DNA of 64,000 bases from Lonicera japonica (lineage: Eukaryota > Streptophyta > Magnoliopsida > Dipsacales > Caprifoliaceae), in contig CM038470.1 of the NCBI GenBank assembly GCA_021464415.1, forward strand, positions 30,685,774 through 30,749,773, given 5' to 3'. A program made the position numbers and the translations under genes. The notes under the pieces were generated by a model that did no database searches, was not told the DNA's origin, and saw only the letters and a program-made list of their open reading frames with translations. Below are positions 47,173-58,195 of this stretch, in pieces (the stretch's first letter is position 1; the number at the start of each line of letters is the position of its first letter).

Positions 47173-48084
47173 CTGAAAGAAACTATCTTCAAAGGTAGTT
47201 GCCAGATCAGTGCAGCCTTCAATCGCGATTAATTGTATAGAATTAAGGTTCTGCAAGCCCTGAATAGCAGCCAATCTACAGGAATTCATAAGATACAAGT
47301 GCAGATATTTGTTGACATTTGATAGATTAGGTAGTTCCTCCATTGATGTACAACCAGTTGCATGTAGCCACACTAGTTGAGGAGGAACATCGGAGAGTGA
47401 TTGAAGAGCCCTGCATCCATTTAGGGAGAGAAGTTCTAGCTTGGAAAGTTGAGCAATACCAGACGGTAGGCTATGGAAATTATTTCCATCTAGCCGCAAA
47501 CTTTGCAGAGAGGACAATGTCCACAGTCCGGCAGGAATATCTCCATCTGACAAATTTCGATTACTGAGATTTAGCATTCTTAAGGAGTACAAACTCGAAA
47601 TAGAGGCAGGCAGTAATCTAGAATCAGGTCCTATTGATGATACCGAAGAAGGACAAGGTGAATGCCTAGATTCAGCAGGCAAGTTTTTATCAAACCCCTC
47701 AAAAGAAAAGCTTGTAAGGCTCTTGAGATGTCCCAAGGAATCAGGTAGTTGTTTAATAGCTGTTCCATCTACAAAAAGTTCCCTCAAGTGTTCCAGATTC
47801 TGAATATTCTCAGGCAACTCCTCTAGATTTGAGCAACCATTAAGGTTTAGATGTTCAAGTGATCTTAGCTTGCAAATGCAATCTGGAAGATTTATGAGCT
47901 TCTTGCAATCTTCCAAAATCAAGCAAGTTAGTCTATGCAACAGTGCAATTGATGGGTCAAACTTGAACAAGCTTGTACAACCATTAAGAAATAATGTTTC
48001 TAGATTCGGTACTCCAGTGAAGTCCGGGGTGCTTTCCAGGGAGCTAGAATGACTGAGATTTAGGATCTTCAATTTTTCCATAAA
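47173..48084 (-). pseudogene. TNL C exon 4 (LRR)
   Basis: 304 open codons, same length as A and B, same GC donor. Confidence 0.82.
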
Positions 48085-48179
48085 CTGTTGAAATTGAACC
48101 AACAAAAATATGAAACTAGGGTCCCTTCTCTTCTTTTTTTTCAAATTGGATTTTAACAGTGGTTTAGTTATAAGCAATA

Positions 48180-48447
48180 GGGCTTTCTGACTTTGCCCTA
48201 TTTTAATGTGAAATTAGACTTGCCCCCTATTTTCATAATTGTTAGGCTTGAATCCGAAGGTATTACATAAAAATGGGGGAAATTGTCTAGTTTTTTTAAC
48301 ATAATCATTTGACTTAAACCAACCCCCCCCCCCCCTTATTTATTTCTTTGAAATTCCCCCGCATGGAGGGGCAAAGTCTAACAATTATGAAAATAGGGCG
48401 TAAGTCTAATTTCACGTTAAAAATTGGAGGCAAAGTCAAAAAAGCCC
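48180..48447. mobile_element. MULE-type MITE in intron 3 of TNL C
   Basis: Both arms are kept (GGGCTTTCTGACTTTGCCC and its inverse), with extra sequence including a run of about 14 C in the loop (near 48326). Left flank TAAGCAATA as in TNL A. Confidence 0.7.
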
Positions 48448-48462
48448 CAAGTAATTTCATAC

Positions 48463-48738
48463 CTTTGTACCCTGCCACGCACTACAAAAATTGCTGTACT
48501 GCAGGTCTAGGACAACGAGATTTTCTGGAAAAAAGTCAGACGGTAAATAATCCAAAGGGCAATGACGCCAAGAAAACCACTTTAACTCTTCAGGCAGATG
48601 TTTAAAGCTTCCTTCCAGACGCGCATAGTTGATTTGAAGCAATCGTAACTTATGCATTCCTTCAAATGTTTTAATACTAATAGGTTTTTCCTTTAACATG
48701 GGCAGCACAGGAACAACACCTTGAATTGATTCTGTTCC
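48463..48738 (-). pseudogene. TNL C exon 3
   Basis: 92 open codons, starts GTESIQG, acceptor TTAG|GGAACA. Confidence 0.8.
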
Positions 48739-48853
48739 CTAATAAAATTCAGGGAAAAGATAGTAAGCAACATTATACAGTTGTGATTTGACACATTAAA
48801 TAAATGAAAATAATGTTTTAAGCTGAAAATTTAAGGTTGCATTAGCCACTCAC

Positions 48854-49961
48854 CATATGTTTTTGTAGCACATAACTTACATCCTTATTATCCCACAATC
48901 AGCTGCATTTTCCAAGCTTCTTACGGGATTCTTGTTGAACGATTTCCCTCCCCATATCCCGAATTAAATTGTGCATCATCAGCTTACCCTTCTCATCAAT
49001 TGTTAGTAAACTTCTATTAATCAAAATGGTAATTCCAATATCCGGGAAGAATTCACAACCGCTCAATATATTTATTGCATAGTCTTTGTCCATTCCGATG
49101 AAAAAGCATGCAATATCGAGAAAGATATCCTTTACAACATCATCATCTAGGCCGTCATAGCTTATTCTAAGTTTCTCCAAAATTTGATTGTTGGGAATTT
49201 GTTGTAACTTCTCGACGGCACTATTCCATTCTGTCACAGTTCTCCCATATAGATAACCACCTAGAACCTCAAGAGCTAAAGGAAGGCCACCAACACAATC
49301 AACTATGCGCTTTGAAAGCGTAAAGTATTCACCAAATGGAGTTCTTTCTTTGAAGGCATGCAAACTGAAGAGCTCCAAAGGTTCACCATACTTCAATTCC
49401 TTAGTCTTGTATCTCCAATCTATGTTAGCTTGTATCAACAAGTGCTCATCTCTTGTCGTCATGATGATTCTACTTCCTAGACCGAACCACTCACATTCGC
49501 CTGCTAATGAATTTACTTGTGTTAAATTGTTCAAATCATCAAGAACGATGAGAACCTTTTTAGCACAGAGCCTTTCTTTCATACAAATGATCCCTCTATC
49601 AACACTGCCGACCTTGAAATTCTTTATCTTTAGAAGTTCCGAAAGAAGTTGTTCTTGTAAATGAACATATCCATTGGGTTGTTCTGTAACTTCTCTGACA
49701 TTTGCAAGAAAGCAGCAACCTTCAAATTCCTCAAAATATTGATTATAGACAGCTTTGGCAATTGTTGTTTTTCCAACTCCACCCATCCCATAGATCCCAA
49801 TCATGCGAACGTCATCAGATCCGATGTTTAGTAATGGATTTATATCTCGAACACGAGAATGTATTCCAACTGGGTGCATGGCGACATGCAAGTATGTATT
49901 GTTAAGTATGCGTAGGACATGCTTGACAATTTTCTGGAGGAATTTGGCTTCATGCCCGTCA
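48854..49961 (-). pseudogene. TNL C exon 2 (NB-ARC, nonsense codon)
   Basis: P-loop, kinase-2, GLPL, RNBS-D and MHN motifs are all present; the stop comes about 20 residues after MHN. The AG used as acceptor in A and B is GG here (49954-49955). An AG 6 bp upstream (49962-49963) keeps the frame. Confidence 0.85.
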
Positions 49962-52454
49962 CTGTACATCCAAGCAGAGAGTAGAGTAAAATTATAATCG
50001 AATTAAGTGAAAGTGATTACAACAGAAGTACAGAACACAACGTGTTTGTGGGTGCATGTATGTTGATTAGTTGAAAGAAGCCTTCTCTCCATTAGGATGA
50101 AATCCTGAGGTGTTATAATTACAAAAAAACAGACAGACAACTTGAAGTTAGAACAAGAAATACTTCGCTAATTTATAACAAGACTATCCCTCGCTAATTT
50201 AGACAAGAAGTACATCTTAAATATTTGATATAAGAAATGAGATTCGAACCAGTGATCTTTCACATAAAGAAACACATCTTAAATATTTGAGCGAATTTTA
50301 TTAATATTAGTATTAAGTGTATTAAATATCTACATACCCATAAAAAAATTTACCATATGCATCAAATGTGCCAGAGCAATAATATACACATAGACATGGC
50401 TTAGAGGAGGAAGATCCGATTGGAGGTAAAACAGTAGTTTATCCTACATTCAACACCCATTGCAAAGGAGAATCATACGCGCTATAGATGCTCTAAGTAA
50501 ATCAATGAACCTATCCCCATTAAAATATAATCGAATAGTGTCAAAATGGCTTACCCTAAAATATTTAAGTGGTTTTTTTTTACCTTTGAATGTTGAATGA
50601 AAGTCTATTAGGCATTAAGAGCCAAATTATGTTCTTAATTTAGCTTTAATGAAAATTTTATTCCTATGGCGTCCCTACTTTTTTATTCTTATAAAATGTC
50701 ATCTATTTAGCATTTAGAGCCAAATAACATCAAACACATTTAAGGGTAATAAACTTTTAGATGGTGTTTGTTTTTACCTTTGCATGCTGAATGGAAGTCT
50801 AATCAACTTTAAGATGCAGAAATGGTGTTTGTTTTCTCACCTCTTAATATTGAATTGAATTAAAATTTAACACTCAGCATTAAGTGTCAGGTCCTGCCAT
50901 GGATGCTTAATTCAACTAAATTCCTATTCTTTTTATCAGTTAGCTATTGATGTATATTATAATAATATTGTAAAGTACCATCTATTCAACATTGAAAGTC
51001 AAACAAAATCAAAAAAAATAAAAAAAAATAAGACGTTCCATTCAATTAAAGGCCCATTTGGTTGTCCCTCAAATTGTAAATTAGAAAATTTATAATTAGG
51101 CAATTTACAAATTTACAAGTATTCGTGTTTGGTTGTCAAAATTGAACGATCGTAAACACAATGATTCAAGTTGATTCATGGAAACCTTTTTTTTTTGGGG
51201 GGGACAATACAAGAGTAACAAAATAACTAAGAAAACAAAGAACTCGGTAAAAAAGATAACTTCACCGGCAAAGACGCAACCCCTTTTAACTAAAACTTGA
51301 AATTGCCCAATTGTAGAACTAGGAAATTCAATCCAACTCTATATTTGGAGGAGATCTAGTGTATACATTTGATATGGATGCCCCTAAACAAAATTTCAAA
51401 TAACATAGCAAACATATTTTTATTTTAAAATTTGTCATTTAAATCTTCCAAACACTAAGAACTGAATTATTTATAAGAGCATCTTCAACCATATTTTATA
51501 GTTTTGTATAAAAATTACACAATTTGTAAAAGTGTAAACTCCAGCAGTCTTTTAAAAACAAGTGTTGTGTAAAATACACTCTCATTTTACACTGTGCCAG
51601 CTTTCTTTTTCCTCAAACTTTTTTTAAAAATCTTTAAAACATAATAACTTTTAGTACAAAATGGATTTTAATAAAATTTATATATTTGAAATATACTCAT
51701 GAAGAGATATAAATCAAGATCCACTGATTATAAGATTATGTATAGAAAAATTCAAGAGAAAAATAATAAAAATATTGCACAAGTGGCACCTAACAAGTGG
51801 TGATATCTTATTGGTTCCTTTAAATTTTACAAGAGAGTTTACAAAAGTACAATTGGAGCATATTTTTTTTCAGGATTCAAGTTTTGAGTAAAAATTGATT
51901 GACACATAAGAGCATCTTCAACAGTATTGTAAATTTTTGTCTTGTTCAAAATTTATACAACTTGTAAAAAATTTGGTCTTCGACGGTCTTTTAAAATTTA
52001 GTTTTGTGTAAAATGCACCCCAATTTACATTGTCTGCTTTATTACTCCTTAATTTTATAATAAAACTTTAAAATATAATAACTTTTAATATAAATAATGG
52101 ATTTGAATAAAAAATTGTATCATCAAGGCTTATATAACAAGATCCATTGTGATTATAAAAAAAATTCTAAAAATATTCAACAAAAAAATTTGAAATATTA
52201 CATGTAGGCTATTTCAAATTTTACAAAAGAGATTACAAAAGTATTATTAGAGCATATTTTTTCCAAGTTACTAAGTTTTGTGTAAATATAAGTTGCGTGA
52301 TAGGATTTACAACTTTGGGTGATGCTTTAGATGCAGAAACTTACAATTAATGAATTGAAATTGAACTAATTTTAAATTTAGGCAATTTAAGCAACCAAAC
52401 CGGGTCTTAATCAGTTCAGCTCTCAGAGGTTAAAAAAAAGGGAGAGATCCTTAC
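49962..52454. other. TNL C intron 1 (about 2.49 kb)
   Basis: Non-coding counterpart of the other first introns. It includes the old compound MITE at about 51050-52408, without the young MITE seen in B. Confidence 0.75.
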
Positions 52455-52967
52455 TCATGTCCTGCTACATCGAAGCCAGATAAATTAGCAGCTTCAGTGA
52501 GGGCAGCTCTCCACCCTCTCTATGTCGCCCACAAAGCGGCGTTCATGTTGCGCAAGAGCATTTCCGTAACTTTTGGTCTGTTTGGGCACTACGGATGGAT
52601 CAACATAGTAAAATACAGGGAGAACCACTTGGTCTATTGTCTTCCTGCACTCCATGATCTCTGCCAGTTCATCGAGGCACCAACTGGAACTAGCGTAGTC
52701 CTTGGAAAAAACAATAATGGAGATCCTTGATTCTTTGATTGCTTGTTTCAGTTCGCAACCAATTGATTCCCCTTTCTGTAATTCGTCATCGTCCCTAAAA
52801 GTGCGGATTCCAGCATTAATCAAAGCGGTGTAGAGATGATCGGTGAAAGTTTTGCGCGTATCTTCCCCTCTAAAACTCAAGAATACATCGTAGTTCCACC
52901 TAGGCTTCGGAGATGATGATGATGATGAAGGAGATTGAGTTTGTGGGTTTCTAGGACTAGCAGCCAT
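52455..52967 (-). pseudogene. TNL C exon 1 (TIR, frameshifted)
   Basis: An intact FRGEDTRKTF and SSWCLDELAEI (the best canonical TIR of the three) are followed by the 8-bp deletion. A TIR-only protein of about 157 residues could still be made from ATG 52967. Confidence 0.88.
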
Positions 52968-53151
52968 GGAGAAGCAGTAAACGAGAAAAAATGGAAGCAA
53001 GGGAGATTTGTGCAAGTCACAGGCGACTTTGTCATCACTTTATACAAAGTCTCCTGAAATTTGGTTTTCAACTTGCTCTGAAGAAGCGTTCCGATCATTT
53101 CCATGTAAGTTTCTCAAGTTCAAAAAAAAAAATATATATATATATATATAT

Positions 53152-53430
53152 TCTATATAATAAAGCAGAAGAAAAAAATGTAAAAGGAATAAAATTTTGT
53201 ATGGCTCAGATTGAATACTCTAATTTAAACAGTAGATATATGATCTTTAGTTTAAATTTTAAATTAATCATTATTCCCTCTATACTATAAGTAAGTATAT
53301 TTATTTCTATTCTCATCTTTATCACTTCTTTCTTTTTCAAACTTTCTCACTTCTTTCTCTCTCACACATTATCTCAAAGATTGGAATACTTAATTTTATT
53401 GCAGTGTCGTAAGCACGAGTTACCCCCTAG
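53152..53430 (+). mobile_element. Non-autonomous Helitron (279 bp) in the 5' flank of TNL C
   Basis: It starts TCTATATAATAAAGCAG and ends ..TCGTAAGCACGAGTTACCCCCTAG, with A/T-rich host sequence either side and T after CTAG. A TCGT/ACGA stem lies about 12 bp before the end. The flanks of TNL A (about 24030) and B (about 41395) run straight through the site. TC start, CTAG end, subterminal hairpin and no target duplication are Helitron features. Confidence 0.75.
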
Positions 53431-53931
53431 TATATATATATATATGAAAATTCTTCTTTAATTTTTTTGTAACACCATTAGATAATTTAGATATACCACA
53501 CAACTTTTTTTTTAACTAAACAAAGTAAAAAAATTATTTACGAGTAAAATATTAAAATATGGATTACATTATGTTTAAATATTATTTATGAGTAAAATAT
53601 TTACATGAATTATATTATATTTTAAGATTATTTATGTGTAAAATATTAAAATATTTATACATCTATTTTGGTTATTTTGTTGGAAGGATTAAAGATGTAA
53701 TATTTTTTTTCAGCAATTCTAGAAAATTGGTACAATAAAATGGTGACGAGCTCAGCTACCGTATCTTGTACGATATTTTTGTTATAGAATATGAGATACA
53801 TAATTTGGTAGAAATTAGTCAATGTTGACATATCATATTAAATTCAACAACTAGTTGCTAAGTTATTATACCAAATTTAGTATTGTTTTGTTTGGACGAG
53901 TTAAAAAAATAACTAAACCTTAGATCTTTGA
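53152..53931. repeat. Inverted repeat, left arm (Helitron + TNL upstream DNA)
   Basis: Pairs in reverse with 54478 to about 55260. 53431-53931 is native TNL C upstream sequence, nearly identical to its partner (about 98%). The Helitron part is about 91% alike. Confidence 0.93.
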
Positions 53932-54101
53932 ACAATATAGAATAAAATAATCAAAATATATGTACAAATATTTGAATATTTTACTCATAAATATCCTTAA
54001 AACAATAATATAATTACACGTGCTTTATTCTAAAATATTTTACTTGGGGTGGTTTTAAGTATTTTTTATGGCATAAATAGAATTTTCCTAAAAGTGATGG
54101 T
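53932..54101. other. Native TNL C upstream DNA inside the inverted-repeat spacer
   Basis: Still similar to the upstream regions of TNL A (about 24330-24630) and B, but not present in the right arm. Similarity to the other units stops at about 54101. Confidence 0.6.
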
Positions 54102-54182
54102 GTCAAAATCTAGAACAGATAATTGACAACCGACCAATCAATGAATAATGGTGAATTAGAGGTTTAATAATGAATTGTAACT

Positions 54183-54341
54183 GTGAACAGTGATTGTGAA
54201 CAGTATCACCGTATATGTGAACAGTTGTTATGAACAGTACCACCGTATATGTGAACAGTGGTTGTGAACAGTATTACTGTATATGTGAACAATAATTGTG
54301 AACAATGACTGTGAACAGTAACACCGTATATATGAACAGTA
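54183..54341. repeat. 34-bp tandem array of GTGAACAGT motifs
   Basis: Units start at 54183, 54217, 54251 and 54285. Each holds two (A/G)TGAACAGT copies and ends in CCGTATAT. The last unit is lengthened. It lies in foreign spacer DNA between the inverted arms, possibly a fragment of an LTR. Confidence 0.9.
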
Positions 54342-54477
54342 CCGACAGAAACTGATTAAAAATAAAGATGAACACGAGACGTTTTTTATTAAGGTAGGTT
54401 CCCCCAGTAGCGCTTATGCTAGTCCGGCAGTACGTCCTCCTTTTGTGTATGCTTGCTTTGTATTAGCTCAAAGGCAA

Positions 54478-55260
54478 TCAAAGATCTAAGGTTTAGTTAT
54501 TTTTTTAACTCGTCCAAACAAAGCAATACTAAATTTGGTACAATAACTTAGCAACTAGTTGTTGAATTTAATATGATACGTCAACATTGACTAATTTCTA
54601 CCAAATTATGTATCTCATATTCTATAACAAAAATATTGTACAAGATACGGTAGCTAAGCTCGTCACCATTTTATTGTACCAATTTTCTAGAATTGCTGAA
54701 AAAAAAATATTACACCTTTAATCCTTCTAACAAAATAACCAAAATAGATGTATAAATATTTTAATATTTTACACATAAATAATCTTAAAATATAATATAA
54801 TTCATGTAAATATTTTACTCATAAATAATATTTAAACATAATGTAATCCATATTTTAATATTTTACTCGTAAATAATTTTTTTACTTTGTTTAGTTAAAA
54901 AAAAGTTGTGTGGTATATCTAAATTATCTAATGGTGTTACAAAAAAATTAAAGAATAATTTTCATATATATATATATCTACTAGGGGGTAACTCGTGCTT
55001 ACGACACTGCAATAGAATTAAGTAGTCCAATCTTTGAGATAATGTGTGAGAGAGAAGTGAGAAAGTTTGAGAAAGAAAGAAAGAAGTAATAAAGATGAGA
55101 AGAGAAATAAATATATTTACCTATAGTATATAGGGAATAATGATTAATTTAAAATTTGAACTAAAGACCACATATCTACCGTTCAAATTAGAGTATTCAA
55201 TCTGAGCCATACAAAATTTTATCCCTTTTACATTTTTTCCTTCTACTTTATCATAATATT
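54478..55260. repeat. Inverted repeat, right arm
   Basis: Reverse complement of 53152-53931. It runs from the captured TNL upstream sequence (54478-54980) into an inverted Helitron copy (54981 to about 55260). Similarity stops at the Helitron 5' end. Confidence 0.93.
54981..55260 (-). mobile_element. Second Helitron copy (inverted) with extra 3' sequence
   Basis: On the minus strand it reads from a degenerate 5' terminus to ..CGAGTTACCCCCTAG. It then continues without a break into 503 bp of TNL upstream DNA. Confidence 0.7.
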
Positions 55261-56257
55261 TACAATTCTATTTATTTTGAAATAACTAAATTTTTAGTAA
55301 GCTCTATTTGATATTCATAAAACAAAGTAAAAGTTACATTACAAGTGGATTTTTATGGAATCTAACTCTAAGTAACCAACTCAGATATTTTCTAATGCAA
55401 AATAAGGGTATTTGTAAAAAAAAGTGATACAATTATTAGCACCCAAAATTTATTTGGAGTGTGTCAAAATTGTTGCAAAAGATGTACTAAAGATTACTTT
55501 TTAGAGTGATATTCACATCGTTGAAAAAATTGGGCACAAAATATTAATGTTGGTTCATTCCCCTAAAGTTGCATTACTTTATTGTATCATATCCAGACTT
55601 TCGATTTACGACTACATCAAATGCATAATTTATTTAATTCTTATTCGACTAATTCTTATGATATCTAATCCCACATAATCCTTATTGAACCAATTCCTAT
55701 CTACCCATATCTCACGTAATTCATGTCCGATTAATTTTGATTCTTATCTTAACCAACTTTTATCCTATTATATCATACTTCTTTATCCGGTCGCCAAACG
55801 CACCAAGCTTACATTTGATGCACCAAATAAGAATGCCAGATAAGATTATTTCCCATTTAGACAAGATAAAATAATGTCAGTGAGATTGTTTAATCTCACT
55901 CTTGATGCGATAAAAGCCGTTTATAAAATAAATAATCCACCCACTATTTAATCCTAACCAACATTAAATACAAGTGAACTTTTAGGGTAATACTATTACC
56001 AAAGCAAATATGTTTATTGCCTGTAAAACTTTAGAAACATAAAATATAACTTATCACAGCAATACCATATTCTAGTAAAGAGATAATTACTTTAACAATA
56101 TGGGTAATTGAACTTTGTTGGTGCTAAAATTTAGAAGGGTATTTCAGATCACACAGTCAAATAGTTGTATCGAATGATTAGAATAATAAAGATGTAAAGA
56201 ATCTAAGAGAGTCAAACATGTATAAAGGAGGTTGGCCTTGTATGGAGATACGGGTTA
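55261..56257. other. Gene-free AT-rich stretch
   Basis: No gene or bounded repeat recognised. Confidence 0.5.
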
Positions 56258-57115
56258 GTCCTCCTCTGTGGAATGGAGTTAGGACTCAATTTGTCTTATA
56301 TTGATCATAAAGAAACAAGTGTTACAAACTCACACAAGTCTATCTAATTACTCTATATTCACAATGTTGTGGTAGGAGTGCGCTCAGGCTATACAAATGC
56401 TAAACTGCTCTAGGAGCTCTACTGAGTGTTCTGGGCTCCTATTATCTTTCTCTTCTTCTTGATATTGAATACTGAATTCTTTGTTGTCGTTTTGTTGAAC
56501 TTGGTTGTTGAAAAAGTAAATGCTTCTTGTGTATATATAACTGGAGGAAACGTGTGGCTAGAGCTCTCAGAGTGGGTCTGAAGCCAAGCTTTAGTCATTA
56601 CTAACTCTGACCTTACTTCTCCATGAATTCATGTTCATTAAATGTGAAGGTGATGGGAGTTCTGCGCTTTCTGCAGAGCAGGTGGCAGTCCCCATACTTT
56701 TGCAAACCACTATGGGAAAGTGGTTGAGCGTGAAGGAGCTCCAGAGCTTGTCAAACCTCCTCTGTGGAATAGAGCTAGGAGTTCGGTTTGCCTTATATTG
56801 ATCACAAAGAAACAAGTGTTACAAACTTACACAAGCCTCTCTAATTACTCTATATTCAAAATGTTATAATAGGAGTGCGCTCAAGCTATACAAGTGTTAA
56901 ACTGTTCTAGGAGCTCTACTGAGTGTTCTGAGCTCATATTCTCTTTCTCGTCTTTCTGCTATTGAATGCTAGATTCTTTGTTGTCGTTTTGTTGAAAAAG
57001 TAAAAGCTTCTTGTTTATATATAACTGGAGGAAACGTGTGGTCAGTCGCCTATACTTCTGCAAACCACTCTGGCAGAGTAGTTGAGCGAGAGGGAGCTCT
57101 AGAGCTCGTCAAAAG
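56258..57115. repeat. Diverged tandem duplication (period about 496 bp)
   Basis: CCTCCTCTGTGGAAT-led sequence at 56260 recurs at about 56756. The TGCAAACCACT..GAGCTYGTCAAA block at 56700-56755 recurs at 57058-57113, because about 138 bp are missing from copy 2. Both copies contain AACTGGAGGAAACGTGTGG. It may be the remains of LTR-like sequence. Open frames in it have no domain. Confidence 0.75.
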
Positions 57116-57524
57116 AGCTCTAGGGCCCGAGCTCCATAATTCGTCATTCGTAATCAAGTCTCGAGCAAGTACTCCATTCTTAAGGGGCTCCATCCTCCTT
57201 ACAGTGAAACAACAGGATTCTTCCGAGCTCTTCAAGTTGGGGCAGGTTCGATGGTTGACGTAGACGACCACGCGTCAGCTCGTGATTGGTAGGGCAAATT
57301 AGACTTAATAATTTGCACCATCAAACTTTATCCTTTTTAATTCATTTATTTTATATGTTAAACACACCCTAAAAATAATGATATGTGTACTAAATTGAAT
57401 GACTAAAGTTATTAAACCAATACAATAATTAATGTCTCGATCTAATTAAAACATTAACTTATACAATTTATAATAAGTCATATGGTTAATAACTAAGTAC
57501 ACCAATCATTATTTAAGGACAGTG

Positions 57525-57830
57525 TTATTTACACCCCCAAACCCGGCTACAAATATTCCCTCTAGAGTTTAACTAAAAACATGTTTTAACACCCCTTATT
57601 GCCTGACATTAGGCGAGTGTTTATCAACACATACACCCCTTCATTAGACAAACCTTATTTGGAAGACACTCCAACACTTTATTACTTAATATTAGATCAT
57701 TATTAATATTAAGTGAGTTCTTACCAATAAACTATTTCTAAGTAGACCAAGTGTATGTAACTGTACTCATTTCTCTCATTAGGCGAGCCTTAGAGAGTGT
57801 TAATAACTTCGGGGTGTAATTAATATCGTC
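57525..57830. mobile_element. TIR element related to 26274-27415
   Basis: GTGTTATTTACACCCCC at the left and an inverted GTTATTAACAC/ATTACACCCC at the right. The AGGCGAGCCTTA and ACTAAAAACA blocks are shared with the longer element. Confidence 0.45.
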
Positions 57831-57842
57831 TTTTATTAAGGA

Positions 57843-58195
57843 TACATCATTTGAGTCTCCAACAATTATTTCAATAATTACATATCCAATTTGACTTATG
57901 GACGAATATGCAAGCATAGGTTTAATGCTTGTTTGAATAATAGAAACAAGATTTCTTAATATCATGCTAAGAATAATTAGGATTGGCATAAGAATACGCC
58001 ATTCATTTGATGATAAATAAAGAAGGAATATCAAAATTTCGAGTGGCTGATCAAAGCTGAATCAACTATTTTCGAAGTAACAAAAATTGGGATTTTCAAA
58101 AGAAGATGCCATTCATTTAATGATAAATAAAAAGGGAAATCAAAAATTCAAGTGGCTAAAGCTGAATCAACTACTTTTCAAGTAACAAAAATTAT
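57843..58195 (-). pseudogene. ndhB: NUPT: plastid ndhB fragment
   Basis: The minus strand encodes [39 protein letters not shown], unmistakably the NdhB (NADH dehydrogenase-like complex subunit 2) core. At the DNA level it also extends upstream through ACTTCGAAA-GTTGATTCAGCT. Substitutions such as G to R and M to I show it is an old nuclear copy without function. About 108 bp of it are tandemly repeated (58086-58195 against about 57996-58085). Only a small internal part of the gene is present. Confidence 0.88.

Larger units (their letters stand above)
45641..52967 (-). pseudogene. TNL C: disrupted TIR-NB-ARC-LRR-C-JID gene
   Basis: The same five-exon plan as TNL A and B: about 52967-52455, 49961-48854, 48738-48463, 48084-47173, and 47090 to about 45641. 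At least five lesions break it. (1) One of two adjacent GTGGAGAG copies in the TIR exon (about 52515) is lost, an 8-bp frameshift leading to TGA at 52494. (2) CGA to TGA at 48899-48901 after GKC in the NB-ARC exon. (3) An 843-bp hAT insertion in exon 5. (4) A 1-bp deletion near 45687. (5) Loss of the normal stop at 45641-45643. Exons 3 and 4 stay fully open, so decay is recent or the fragments are still used. A full-length receptor cannot be made. Confidence 0.92.

Noticed and set aside
57036..57271. Open frames on both strands in the 496-bp duplication
   Set aside because: Overlapping frames in GC-richer repeat DNA without domains; not kept in the other copy.
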